Below are positions 27,250 to 35,096 of a stretch of DNA of 61,696 nt, piece after piece (position 1 is the first letter of the stretch; the number at the start of each line of letters is the position of its first letter). The position numbers and the translations under genes are program-made. Origin of the DNA: Allobosea vaviloviae (GTDB taxonomy: Bacteria; Pseudomonadota; Alphaproteobacteria; Rhizobiales; Beijerinckiaceae); the NCBI RefSeq assembly GCF_001298265.1, contig NZ_LGSZ01000077.1, forward strand, positions 1-61,696. The letters are read 5' to 3'. The notes under the pieces are model-generated. The model searched no databases, had not been told where the DNA came from, and saw only the letters and a list, made by a program, of their open reading frames with translations.

Positions 27250-28149
27250 TTACCCCAGCGTCCGGCGGGCGCGGGCCTCGACCATGCGGTTATAGGCCAG
27301 CATGATGGCAAGGTTAGCCGCGAGCACGATGATGGCGATGGCGGCGCCGAGCGGCCAGTTCAGCTCGTGCATGTATTCGTCATAGACCAGCGTCGCGGCC
27401 ATCTTGAGCCTGCGGCCGCCGAGCAGGCCGGGAATGGCGAAGGCGCTGGCCGAGAGGCCGAAGACGATCAGGCTGCCCGAGAGCATGCCCAGCGAGACCT
27501 GCGGCATCACCACGCGGCGCAGCGCCGTGAAGTGTGAGGCGCCCAATGTCAAGGCGGCGGCCTCGACCATCGGATCGAGCTTTTGCAGCGCGGTCCAGAC
27601 CGGAATGACCATGAAGGGCAGCATGACGTGGACGAGCGCGATCACGATCGCCGTCTCGGTGTAGAGCAGCTTGACCGTGCCGAGCCCCAGCGCCTGCAGG
27701 GTCTGGTTCACCAGGCCGGTCGAGCCGAGCAGCATGCTCCAGCCGAAGGCGCGCACCACGACGGAGACCAGCAGCGGGCCGATGATCACCAGCAGGAAGA
27801 CCGAGCGCCAGGGATCGCGCATCCGCGACAGGATATAGGCTTCCGGCGCGCCGATGACCGCGCAGATCAGCGTCGTCAGGAAGGCGAGCCGCAGCGTGCG
27901 CCAGAAGGTGCCGAGATAGTAGTCGTCCGAGAACACGGCGATGTAATGCGCCAGCGTGAACTCGTTCTTGATGCCGGTGGTGTGGTCGTAGACGTGGAAG
28001 GAGAGGATGACCGTCAGGACCAGCGGCAGCACCACGAGCCCGAGGAAGAACAGCGAGCCGGGGCCAACCAGCAACCAGGGCGTGGGATTGGCGCGTGCCG
28101 CCGGCGGGCCGAGACTGTGGCTGGTGGCGCTCTGGCTGGTGGCGCTCAT
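27250..28149 (-). CDS. ABC transporter permease (PotB-like)
   Basis: 299 aa. After a short polar N-terminus (residues 1-22) come six membrane segments, with the EAA loop EAAALTLGASHFTALRRVVMPQVSLG near residue 195. It overlaps the ATPase stop by four bases (ATGA). It pairs with the PotC-like protein. Confidence 0.92.
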   Translation of the reverse strand: MSATSQSATSHSLGPPAARANPTPWLLVGPGSLFFLGLVVLPLVLTVILSFHVYDHTTGIKNEFTLAHYIAVFSDDYYLGTFWRTLRLAFLTTLICAVIGAPEAYILSRMRDPWRSVFLLVIIGPLLVSVVVRAFGWSMLLGSTGLVNQTLQALGLGTVKLLYTETAIVIALVHVMLPFMVIPVWTALQKLDPMVEAAALTLGASHFTALRRVVMPQVSLGMLSGSLIVFGLSASAFAIPGLLGGRRLKMAATLVYDEYMHELNWPLGAAIAIIVLAANLAIMLAYNRMVEARARRTLG

Positions 28150-29198
28150 GCGGCGGCTCCGACCAGCGCATCGACCTTGAGGCTGGCTGGCGTCCAGGCG
28201 AGCGAGACCCGCCCACCCTCGCCCGGCGGCTCCTCGCCCTGGTTGGGAACCGAGACCGAGATGGCGCCGACCGGCGTCTCGACGGTGAAGAGCCAGTAGC
28301 TGCCGAGGAAGAAGCGGGCGAGGATCACCCCGTCCAGAACGCCCTGCCCGGCCTGCGCAAGCAGGATCTTCTCCGGCCGCAGCGACAACGCCACCGCCTG
28401 CCCGTCCGAAAGCGAAGCCGGCTCACTCGGCAAGGCGATGCCGGCGACCTCGGCGCGGCCGCCCTGCCAGACGCCCTCGATGCGGTTCATCTTGCCGACA
28501 AAGGAGGAGATGAACGCCGTCGCCGGCCGCTCGTAGAGCTTGTAGGGCGCGTCGACCTGGGTCATGCGACCCTGCTCCATCACCACGACGCGGTCGCTGA
28601 TCGAGAGCGCTTCGGCCTGGTCATGCGTCACCATGATCGTGGTGGTGCCGACGCTGCGCTGGATGCGGCGCAGTTCGAACTGCATCTCCTCGCGCAGCTT
28701 GGCGTCGAGGTTCGACAGGGGTTCGTCGAGCAGCAGCACCGGCGGCTCGATCACCAGGGCGCGCGCGATCGCGACGCGCTGGCGCTGGCCGCCCGACAAT
28801 TGGCGCGGATAGCGCTCGGCAAAGGCGCCGAGATGGACGAGGCCGAGCATCTGCGCGACGCGGCGGTCCCGCTCAGCCTTTGCGATCTTGCGCATCTCCA
28901 GGCCGAAGGCGACGTTTTCCGCCACCGTCATATGCGGAAACAGCGCATAGCTCTGGAAGACGATGCCCAAGCCGCGCCGGTTGGGCTTCTCATGGGTGAT
29001 GTCGCGGCCGTCCAGCGTGATGCGCCCACTGGTCGGCTCGACGAGGCCCGCGATCATCTGCAGCGTCGTGGTCTTGCCGCAGCCGGAGGGGCCGAGCAGC
29101 GAGACGAATTCGCCCTTGGCGACGCTGAGGTCGACATCGCGCACGGCGGCGAGTTCGCCATAGACCTTGCTCAGCGATTGCAGCGTCAGGAAGCCCAT
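28146..29198 (-). CDS. ABC transporter ATP-binding protein (PotA-like)
   Basis: 350 aa from the ATG at 29198. Walker A is GPSGCGKTT near residue 39, the signature LSGGQRQRVAIARAL near residue 135, Walker B LLLDEPLSNLD near 155, and the switch His is in VTHDQAEA. A C-terminal TOBE-type regulatory domain spans about residues 240-350. It is the first gene of the seven-gene operon. The promoter lies in the divergent gap to the IclR gene. Confidence 0.93.
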   Translation of the reverse strand: MGFLTLQSLSKVYGELAAVRDVDLSVAKGEFVSLLGPSGCGKTTTLQMIAGLVEPTSGRITLDGRDITHEKPNRRGLGIVFQSYALFPHMTVAENVAFGLEMRKIAKAERDRRVAQMLGLVHLGAFAERYPRQLSGGQRQRVAIARALVIEPPVLLLDEPLSNLDAKLREEMQFELRRIQRSVGTTTIMVTHDQAEALSISDRVVVMEQGRMTQVDAPYKLYERPATAFISSFVGKMNRIEGVWQGGRAEVAGIALPSEPASLSDGQAVALSLRPEKILLAQAGQGVLDGVILARFFLGSYWLFTVETPVGAISVSVPNQGEEPPGEGGRVSLAWTPASLKVDALVGAAA

Positions 29199-29294
29199 CG
29201 GCACCTCGGATGCGGGCGCCCGGCCATGATCGAACCGGAGGCCGGACTGCGATGCCGCAAGGAGACGCAGACGACACAAATCCGTCAACCGAGG

Positions 29295-29341
29295 ATTTCA
29301 CATTGGAGAATTTATATTGACATAATTCCGTTATGTGAAAT
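29295..29341. promoter_or_regulatory. Divergent promoter/operator region between ABC operon and IclR gene
   Basis: An inverted repeat with arms ATTTCACAT (29295-29303) and ATGTGAAAT (29333-29341) frames AT-rich DNA. On the minus strand TTCACA (29339-29334) and TATAAA (29316-29311) are 17 bp apart, a good sigma70 pair for the ABC operon. The -35 lies inside one arm, so a bound IclR-type protein would block it. The spacing of the arms suits a dimer of dimers. Confidence 0.55.
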
Positions 29342-29375
29342 TTTTCCCTTTCTCAGCTTTGGATCATTTCAGTCG

Positions 29376-30194
29376 ATGTCGCTGCCCCCCGAACCCGCAT
29401 CGAGCCTCCAGCGCGCCTTGCGGCTCCTGCGCATCGTCGCCGCGGGCGATGCCGCCGGCATGCGGCTGAAGGACATCGCCAGCGCCGCCGGCTGCGGCCA
29501 GCCGAGCGCGCACCGGGCGCTGCGAGACCTGATGGCGGAAGGCTTCGTCGAGCAGGTCGCGGGCGGCAAGCGCTACCGGCCGGCGCTCGACTTCTTCGTG
29601 CTCGCCGCCCGTGCGGGACAATCGGGCGGCCTGCGCGAACTGGCTCGCCCGGCCCTGCTGCGGCTCTCGGCAACGCTGAGCGACACCGTCTTCCTGCTGG
29701 TGCGCAACGGCTATGACGCCGTGTGCCTCGACCGGATCGAGGGCCCCTTCCCGATCCGCTCCTTCACCGGCGACATCGGCGGCAAGGTGCCGCTCGGGCT
29801 CGGCCAGGGCAGCCTCGCCATGCTGGCGCATCTGCCCGAGGCCGAGCGCGACGCGGTGATCCGCTTCAACATGCCCCGCCTGCTCGATCGCGGCTTTCTC
29901 GACGAGGCCGCGCTGCGCGGCGCGCTCGACCGGGCCCGCGAGCAGGGCTGGGTCAACCTCAACACCGGGCTGATCCCCGGCATGGCCGGCGTCGCCGTGC
30001 CGGTCTGCGATGCGGATGGGCGCGCGGTGGCGGCGCTCAGCGTCGGCACGCTGCTGGAGCGGCTGCGCGACGACCGGCTCGCCAATGTCGTCGGCATCCT
30101 CAAGGCGGAAGCCGAAGCGCTGGGCGCCAGGCTCAACCCCTTCGACATGGCGCTGCGCTATCCCTCGCGCAGCCTGAGCGCGATCGCGGGCTGA
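29376..30194 (+). CDS. IclR-family transcriptional regulator
   Basis: 272 aa. The N-terminal winged HTH is at residues 10-70 (LQRALRLLRIVAAG, LKDIASAAGCGQPSAHRALRDL), and the C-terminal effector domain includes GKVPLGLGQGSLAMLA and GMAGVAVPVCDADGRAVAALSVG. It is divergent from the PotABC/dehydrogenase operon and most likely controls it in response to the imported compound or its oxidation product. Confidence 0.9.
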   Translation: MSLPPEPASSLQRALRLLRIVAAGDAAGMRLKDIASAAGCGQPSAHRALRDLMAEGFVEQVAGGKRYRPALDFFVLAARAGQSGGLRELARPALLRLSATLSDTVFLLVRNGYDAVCLDRIEGPFPIRSFTGDIGGKVPLGLGQGSLAMLAHLPEAERDAVIRFNMPRLLDRGFLDEAALRGALDRAREQGWVNLNTGLIPGMAGVAVPVCDADGRAVAALSVGTLLERLRDDRLANVVGILKAEAEALGARLNPFDMALRYPSRSLSAIAG

Positions 30195-30289
30195 CCGGCC
30201 CACGCCGATCCGTCATGCCGCAGCGCGCTTGCCCGCCACGGAGAAGCATGGTCTCGAAGGCTCAGCACCGTTCCCGAAGGCAGATCGTC

Positions 30290-30604
30290 ATGACCGAAAC
30301 CGCCCCCAAGCCCGCCCCGCGCATCGCCATCACCTATTGCTCGATGTGCCAGTGGATGCTGCGCGCCGCCTGGCTCGCCCAGGAGCTGCTCTCGACCTTC
30401 GGGCAGGATCTCGGCGAGGTCGCGCTGATCCCGCGCACCGGGGGCATCTTCCAGATCACCTATGACGGCGAGCTGATCTGGGACCGCAAGACCGAAGGCG
30501 GCTTCCCGGATTCCAAGATCCTGAAGCAGCGCGTGCGCGACCGGCTCGATCCGCAGCGCAGCCTCGGCCATGTCGATGGGCATGTCGCGGTGGAGAGCGT
30601 TTGA
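30290..30604 (+). CDS. SelT/SelW/SelH-family (Rdx) thioredoxin-like protein, Cys form
   Basis: 104 aa. ITYCSMCQWMLRAAWLAQELL near residue 12 is the Rdx redox motif C-x-x-C, where selenoprotein relatives have Sec at the second position; here both are ordinary Cys codons. The conserved GGIFQITYDGELIWDRKTEGGFPDSK closes the fold. It is probably a small cytosolic thiol redox protein. It lies 95 bp after the IclR gene on the same strand; a Met at 30250 is an alternative but unlikely start. Confidence 0.88.
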   Translation: MTETAPKPAPRIAITYCSMCQWMLRAAWLAQELLSTFGQDLGEVALIPRTGGIFQITYDGELIWDRKTEGGFPDSKILKQRVRDRLDPQRSLGHVDGHVAVESV

Positions 30605-30612
30605 GCCGGGAC

Positions 30613-30724
30613 CGTCATGCTCGGGCTTGACCCGAGCATCTCGGAAACCAGCAGTCTCTCGTCCTGGGGTTCTCTCGCCCTGGGATTCTCGGGTCTGCGC
30701 TTCGCTTCGCCCGAGAATGACGCG
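30613..30724. repeat. Dispersed inverted-repeat element, family B, copy 2
   Basis: Reverse-oriented relative of the element at 19036-19132: CGTCATGCTCGGGC/GACCCGAGCATC at the left and GATTCTCGGGTC/GCCCGAGAATGACG at the right. The middle holds about 15 extra bases including two CCTGGG(A/G)TTCTC repeats. It fills the convergent gap between the Rdx gene and thiE. Confidence 0.85.
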
Positions 30725-30726
30725 CC

Positions 30727-31353
30727 CTACACTGCTTGGCTGCGCGTCGCCGCGATCCAGGCCCTTGCCCGTGCCTCCGGATCGGCGTTGAGCGTGATAT
30801 CGGTCACGGCCGCGACGATGTCGGCGCCGGCCTCGAAAACGCCCGGCGCCCGCTCCAGCGAGATCCCGCCGATGCCGACCAGCGGGATGTCACCGATGCG
30901 GCGCTTCCACTGCGTGACGCGCTCGAGGCCCTGCGGGTCCCATTTCATCGCCTTGAGGATGGTCGGATAGACCGGGCCGAGCGCGACATAGTCCGGCTGC
31001 GTCGCCAGCGCCCGCTCCAGCTCGACCTCGTCATGGCTGCTGACGCCGAGCCTCATGCCGGCCTTGCGGATCGCGCCGAGATCGGCCTCCTCGAGATCCT
31101 CCTGGCCGAGATGGACGAAGTCGCAGCCCTCCTCGATCGCCAGATGCCAGTAGTCGTTGACGACGAGGACGCAATCGGCCTGCGCGCAGAGCGCCTTGGC
31201 ACGCGCGATCTCGCGGGCGGTTTCGACCTCGGCCTTGTCCTTGACGCGCAGCTGCACGAGCTTGACGCCGAGCGGCAGCATGCGCGCGAGCCAGTCGGCG
31301 CTGTCGAAGATCGGGTAGAACGGGTCGAGCTTCGCGACGGCAGTGTTGTTCAT
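30727..31353 (-). CDS. thiE: Thiamine phosphate synthase
   Basis: 208 aa TIM-barrel that joins HMP-PP and thiazole phosphate to give thiamine phosphate. LVQLRVKD near residue 33 and FVHLGQEDLEEADLGAIRK hold pyrophosphate/metal-binding residues, and PLVGIGGISLE near residue 160 binds phosphate. It is the last gene of thiO-thiS-thiG-thiE and overlaps thiG by four bases (ATGA). Confidence 0.93.
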   Translation of the reverse strand: MNNTAVAKLDPFYPIFDSADWLARMLPLGVKLVQLRVKDKAEVETAREIARAKALCAQADCVLVVNDYWHLAIEEGCDFVHLGQEDLEEADLGAIRKAGMRLGVSSHDEVELERALATQPDYVALGPVYPTILKAMKWDPQGLERVTQWKRRIGDIPLVGIGGISLERAPGVFEAGADIVAAVTDITLNADPEARARAWIAATRSQAV

Positions 31354-32138
31354 GAGAGAAACGCCTTGCCCATGACGGGGGTGGAGGGGGCGGCCATGTC
31401 GCGCGCCTCGATCGGCTGCGCCTCATAGGCCTGACGACCGGCCTCGATCGCCGCGGCGAAGGCCTTGGCCATCAGCGCGGGATCACCGGCCTTGGCGACC
31501 GCCGTGTTGAGCAGGATGCCGTCATAGCCCAGCTCCATGGCATGGGCGGCATGGGACGGCAGACCGATACCTGCATCGACCACGAGGGGAATATCGGGGA
31601 AATGCTGGCGCATGGTGCGCAGGCCATAGGGGTTGTTGAGGCCCCGGCCGGAGCCGATCGGGGCGCCCCAGGGCATCAGCACCTCGCAGCCGGCATCGAG
31701 CAGGCGGCCGCCGACGACGATGTCCTCGGTGGTATAGGGGAAGACCTCGAAACCGTCGGCGCTGAGAAGGCGCGCCGCCTCGATCAGGCCGACGACATCG
31801 GGCTGGAGCGTATCGTCCTCGCCGATCACCTCGAGCTTGATCCAGTTGGTGCCGAAGACCTCGCGCGCCATCTGCGCGGTGGTGACGGCCTCCTTGACGC
31901 CGTGGCAGCCTGCCGTGTTGGGCAGGACGCGCACGCCGAGATGCTTGACGAGCGACCAGAAGGCCTCCCCGGCTCCGCCCTCCCCCGCTTCCCGCCGCAG
32001 CGAGACGGTGACGACCTCGACGCCCGACGCACGGACGGCATCGGCCAGGATCGCCGGCGAGGGATATTGCGCCGTGCCCAGAAAGAGCCGGCTCTTCGGC
32101 TCGAAGCCGTAGAACGCTTTTGTCGCGGATTCTTGCAT
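31350..32138 (-). CDS. thiG: Thiazole synthase
   Basis: 262 aa. FYGFEPKSRLFLGTAQYPSP at the N-terminus is a ThiG hallmark; the Schiff-base lysine is expected in NWIKLEVIGEDDTLQPD near residue 97. VLMPWGAPIGSGRGL and VDAGIGLPSHAAHAMELGYDG complete the barrel. It builds the thiazole ring from DXP, dehydroglycine made by ThiO, and sulfur from ThiS-thiocarboxylate. One base separates it from thiS. Confidence 0.95.
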   Translation of the reverse strand: MQESATKAFYGFEPKSRLFLGTAQYPSPAILADAVRASGVEVVTVSLRREAGEGGAGEAFWSLVKHLGVRVLPNTAGCHGVKEAVTTAQMAREVFGTNWIKLEVIGEDDTLQPDVVGLIEAARLLSADGFEVFPYTTEDIVVGGRLLDAGCEVLMPWGAPIGSGRGLNNPYGLRTMRQHFPDIPLVVDAGIGLPSHAAHAMELGYDGILLNTAVAKAGDPALMAKAFAAAIEAGRQAYEAQPIEARDMAAPSTPVMGKAFLS

Positions 32139-32139
32139 C

Positions 32140-32337
32140 TCAGCCGCCCTGCATCGGCGCGACGACCTCGATGCGGTCGCCCTCAGTGAGCCTGACAGTC
32201 TCGCGCTTGCGGGCCGGGACGAAATCGCCGTTCACGGCGGTGGCGACCACCCTGCCGGCATAGCCGAGTTCGTCCAGCACTTGGGCCAGCGTCTCGGCCG
32301 CGACCTCTCGCGGTTCGCCGTTAAGCAGCAACGTCAT
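32140..32337 (-). CDS. thiS: Sulfur carrier protein ThiS
   Basis: 65 aa ubiquitin-fold protein starting MTLLLNGEPREV and ending in the essential Gly-Gly (VVAPMQGG). The terminal glycine is adenylated and thiocarboxylated to feed sulfur to ThiG. Its start lies 17 bp inside the thiO 3' end, so expression is coupled. Upstream in-frame codons belong to thiO and were not used. Confidence 0.93.
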   Translation of the reverse strand: MTLLLNGEPREVAAETLAQVLDELGYAGRVVATAVNGDFVPARKRETVRLTEGDRIEVVAPMQGG

Positions 32338-33379
32338 GGAGCATCTCCGGTATCGCGGCTGGATCGAGCACCGCGTCCGCCGCCAGCCGCGCCATGGCGG
32401 GGCTGAGCAGGAAGCCGTGACGATAGAGCCCGTTGACATGGATCACCCGGCCCCGGCGCGTCAGCCGCGGCAGGTTGTCGGGAAAGGCCGGGCGGGCATC
32501 GACGCCAATCTCGACGACTTCGGCCTCGCCGAAGGAGGGGTGCAGCGCGTAGGCCGCGCCGAGCAGCTCCAGCATCGCGCGGGCCGAAATCCGGCTGCGA
32601 TCGGCGCTCTCGATCATGGTCGCGCCGACCATGAAGAGCCCGTCCGCACGCGGCACGACGTAGAGCGGAATGCGCGGATGCAGCAGACGGACGGGGCGTG
32701 ACAGCGTCAGATCCCGGCTGCGCAGCAGCAGCATCTCGCCCTTGACGCCGCGCAAATCCGGCAGCGCGTCCCGAGCCGAGAGGCCGCGACAGTCGAGCAC
32801 GATATCGGCGGCGATGTCGTCCGCCCTCGCCTCGCTGCCGAAACGGATGTCGCCGCCGGCCTCCAGCACATGCCGCGCCAGGCCGGCGAGCGCCCGGCGG
32901 GGATCGAGATGGGCTTCGCCTTCGAAGAACAGGCCTTTGCCGAAACGCCCGGCGAGATCGGGCTCGAGCGCCGCGATGCCGTCACCATCGAGCTCCAGAA
33001 AATGCGAGGTGCGCTGGCCGAAGCGCCTGATTTCGCTGCGGTCGCGGCTCGGCGCCAGCACAAGCGTGCCCTTGCGGACCACGCCCTCGACATGGCGCTC
33101 CCACCAACCGGCGGCTTCCTGCCCGAGGCGGATGACAGGCTCCTCGGCGCTCTCGCCTTCACACCAGGGGGCGAGCATGCCGCCGGCGAACCAGGAACAG
33201 GCCTGCTGGCCCGCAAAGGCGCCGCGTTCATGCAGCGTGACCGTCGCGCCACGGGCCAGCAGTTCGGCCGCGCAGGCGAGGCCGACGACGCCGGCACCGA
33301 CGATGCCGACATGAACAGGCTTGCCTGCGCTGGTCCTCGGACGCGGAAGCGACTTTGGCTGCATGGACGGATCGGACAT
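32321..33379 (-). CDS. thiO: Glycine oxidase ThiO
   Basis: 352 aa. HVGIVGAGVVGLACAAELLARGA near residue 24 is the FAD-binding motif of the DAO family; the C-terminal HVNGLYRHGFLLSPAMARLAAD is the matching FAD/substrate region. It oxidises glycine to dehydroglycine for the ThiG reaction. The ATG at 33379 is chosen because it follows a GTGGGAAT ribosome site; Met codons at 33412 and 33364 are alternatives. Leader RNA contains a TPP riboswitch. Confidence 0.92.
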   Translation of the reverse strand: MSDPSMQPKSLPRPRTSAGKPVHVGIVGAGVVGLACAAELLARGATVTLHERGAFAGQQACSWFAGGMLAPWCEGESAEEPVIRLGQEAAGWWERHVEGVVRKGTLVLAPSRDRSEIRRFGQRTSHFLELDGDGIAALEPDLAGRFGKGLFFEGEAHLDPRRALAGLARHVLEAGGDIRFGSEARADDIAADIVLDCRGLSARDALPDLRGVKGEMLLLRSRDLTLSRPVRLLHPRIPLYVVPRADGLFMVGATMIESADRSRISARAMLELLGAAYALHPSFGEAEVVEIGVDARPAFPDNLPRLTRRGRVIHVNGLYRHGFLLSPAMARLAADAVLDPAAIPEMLHDVAA

Positions 33380-33380
33380 G

Positions 33381-33403
33381 CCATTCCCACTTGACCGGGA
33401 AGG
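33381..33403 (-). promoter_or_regulatory. Hairpin sequestering the thiO ribosome-binding site
   Basis: In the minus-strand RNA CCUUCCC pairs with GGGAAUGG (one bulged U) around an eight-base loop. The GGGAA is the thiO Shine-Dalgarno and the ATG follows two bases after the stem. This fits a riboswitch expression platform acting on translation. Confidence 0.55.
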
Positions 33404-33442
33404 CAACGGCAATGGCGTGCTTAAAGAGCGACGAGCCTAAAA

Positions 33443-33525
33443 CCGTTCCCTTCGCCGGCATTACCCGGATCAGGTTCGATGGGTTGGTGCATCAGCACCT
33501 CTCAGCCTTGCGGGCACCCCAACGG
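33443..33525 (-). promoter_or_regulatory. TPP riboswitch (THI element)
   Basis: Read on the minus strand, the conserved blocks appear in order: GGGGTGCCCGCAAGGCTGAG, then AGGTGCTGATGCACC, then AACCTGATCCGGGTAATGCC, then GGCGAAGGGAA. CCGTT and AACGG close helix P1. It lies about 63 bp upstream of thiO and should lower expression of thiOSGE when thiamine pyrophosphate is bound. Confidence 0.95.
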
Positions 33526-33581
33526 ATCGTCTCAATCTAAGTTGCCATGGCGGCATGAGCAAGGCGGGTTGGTCCCGCGGA

Positions 33582-33688
33582 GTCATCCCGGGCGACCGCA
33601 GGGAGACCCGGGATCCATGCCTGAACTTTTTCGAACCAGCGTTCCGGCATGGATCCCGGATCTTCGCTTCGCTGCGTCCGGGATGACC
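33582..33688. repeat. Dispersed inverted-repeat element, family A, copy 4
   Basis: Terminal GTCATCCCGGGCGACC and GCGTCCGGGATGACC frame GGGATCCATGCCTGAA and CCGGCATGGATCCCGG. The core differs from the other A copies by carrying GCATGGATCC in place of GAATGGATCC. It separates the riboswitch leader from the enolase-superfamily gene end. Confidence 0.8.
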
Positions 33689-33729
33689 CGCTCATTTGAG
33701 CTTGCCTCGTCTTTCGCCGGGTATGGCGA

Positions 33730-34848
33730 TCACGCCAGCGGCTTGGCGAAGCGCGTGATCGCTTCTGCTGTCGGCGTCGTCCCGGCGCCGGGCTGCTGCG
33801 GCTTGAGGAAACAGCCATCGACGACATTGGCCGGCTCGACGAAGGCATCCTTGATCCAGGGGATGTATTCGAGGACCGGCGTCGCCTGGTGCCAATAGGC
33901 GAGATGGACATGGACCTGGCTCATCTCGCCGGCATGGGGCGCCACGGGTAAGCGACTGGCGAGCGCGAGCTCCGCTACCTGGATGTATTCGGTGATGCCG
34001 CCCAGCCGGGTCACGTCAGGCTGGACGTAATGGATCGCATCGGCGGCGATGAAGGCGCGGAAGGCGTCGAGCGAATAGAGCTGTTCGCCGAGCGCGACGG
34101 GGATCGAGGTCGAACGGGCGAGCGCGGCGTGCGAGCCGACATCATCATACCAGAGCGGCTCCTCGAACCAGAAGATGTCGAGCGGCTCGGCTCGCGCGCA
34201 GAAGCGCTTGCAGGTCGGCAGGTCCCATTTGCCGTTGCCGTCGATGGCGAGGCTGACATGGGAGCCGACCGCCTGGCGCACCGCCTCGAGCCGGCCGATG
34301 TCGATGCCGATATCGGCATGGCCGACCTTGACCTTGATGCGGTGGAAGCCGTCGCGCTCGACAGCCATCCGGCAGCCATCGACGAGTTGGTCCTTGGGGA
34401 TCGAGAGCCAGCCGATATCCGTGTTGTAGGCCTCGAGCCTGGGCTTGGTCGCGCCGCCCAGCAGATGCCAGAGCGGCACGCCCGCCTTCTTGGCCTTGAG
34501 GTCCCAGAGCGCCACATCCACCGCCGCCAGTGCCAGCTGGGTGATGCCGGCGCGTCCGACCCATTGCAGGGGCGGATGGCGGGCAATCTTGAGCCAGAGC
34601 CGGCTGATCTCGAAGGCATCCTCGCCAATCAGCAGCGGCGCGTAGCAGTCGCGGATACAGGCGGTGATCAGGCGGTCGGAGGGCAGATCGGCATGGGTGC
34701 CGGTGAAGCCGTAACCTTCCAACCCATCTTCGGTGACGATTTTCGCGCCGACCACGCCCCAATGGCTGATACGATGCGTGGAATCGGCGATCGAACCGCC
34801 CGTCACCGGGATGTGCAGGATGAAGGGCTCGATACTGGCGATGCGCAT
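33730..34848 (-). CDS. Mandelate racemase/muconate lactonizing enzyme family protein
   Basis: 372 aa enolase-superfamily enzyme. The N-terminal capping domain covers about residues 1-125. In the barrel, HRIKVKVG near residue 163 holds the KxK base, IDGNGKW, WFEEPL and ALGEQ supply the Asp-Glu-Glu metal ligands, and APHAGEM near 295 may give the second base. Substrates in this family are acid sugars, dipeptides or muconates; it cannot be chosen by eye. Monocistronic; GGGAGGACC precedes the ATG at 34848. Confidence 0.88.
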   Translation of the reverse strand: MRIASIEPFILHIPVTGGSIADSTHRISHWGVVGAKIVTEDGLEGYGFTGTHADLPSDRLITACIRDCYAPLLIGEDAFEISRLWLKIARHPPLQWVGRAGITQLALAAVDVALWDLKAKKAGVPLWHLLGGATKPRLEAYNTDIGWLSIPKDQLVDGCRMAVERDGFHRIKVKVGHADIGIDIGRLEAVRQAVGSHVSLAIDGNGKWDLPTCKRFCARAEPLDIFWFEEPLWYDDVGSHAALARSTSIPVALGEQLYSLDAFRAFIAADAIHYVQPDVTRLGGITEYIQVAELALASRLPVAPHAGEMSQVHVHLAYWHQATPVLEYIPWIKDAFVEPANVVDGCFLKPQQPGAGTTPTAEAITRFAKPLA

Positions 34849-35020
34849 GGTGGTCCTCCCGGCCGCCATTTGCGACCAGGGATCGGTCACGACGGCGTGT
34901 TGAGCAGAGTTCGACCACAGGATGCCGACCGCTTCAACAGATGTCGCAGGAGGGGCGGCTGCCGGGAATCGGGGAGCGGCGACCCGCAGCGCCCGCTGTG
35001 GCACGACAGCTGCGTGCGCT

Positions 35021-35038
35021 CTGTCGAGATACTGTCAT
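35021..35038 (+). promoter_or_regulatory. PHO box (PhoB binding site)
   Basis: Two 7-bp direct repeats, CTGTCGA and CTGTCAT, are separated by GATA, the 7-4-7 layout of a PHO box (consensus CTGTCAT-N4-CTGTCAT, two mismatches in the first unit). It is 59 bp ahead of the alkaline phosphatase start, where PhoB would replace a poor -35. Confidence 0.7.
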
Positions 35039-35096
35039 ATGCCGCTGCAAAGACGCGCGCAGAATGAGTCTCGGCCCCCGGATGAGGATTTCAACG

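Noticed and set aside
30290..30604. Possible selenoprotein of the SelT/W/H family
   Set aside because: The redox motif is CSMC with ordinary Cys codons; no in-frame TGA or SECIS-like need.
1072..33688. Repeated palindromic blocks as a possible CRISPR array
   Set aside because: The copies are scattered over 32 kb, are not arranged with regular spacers, and no cas gene is present.
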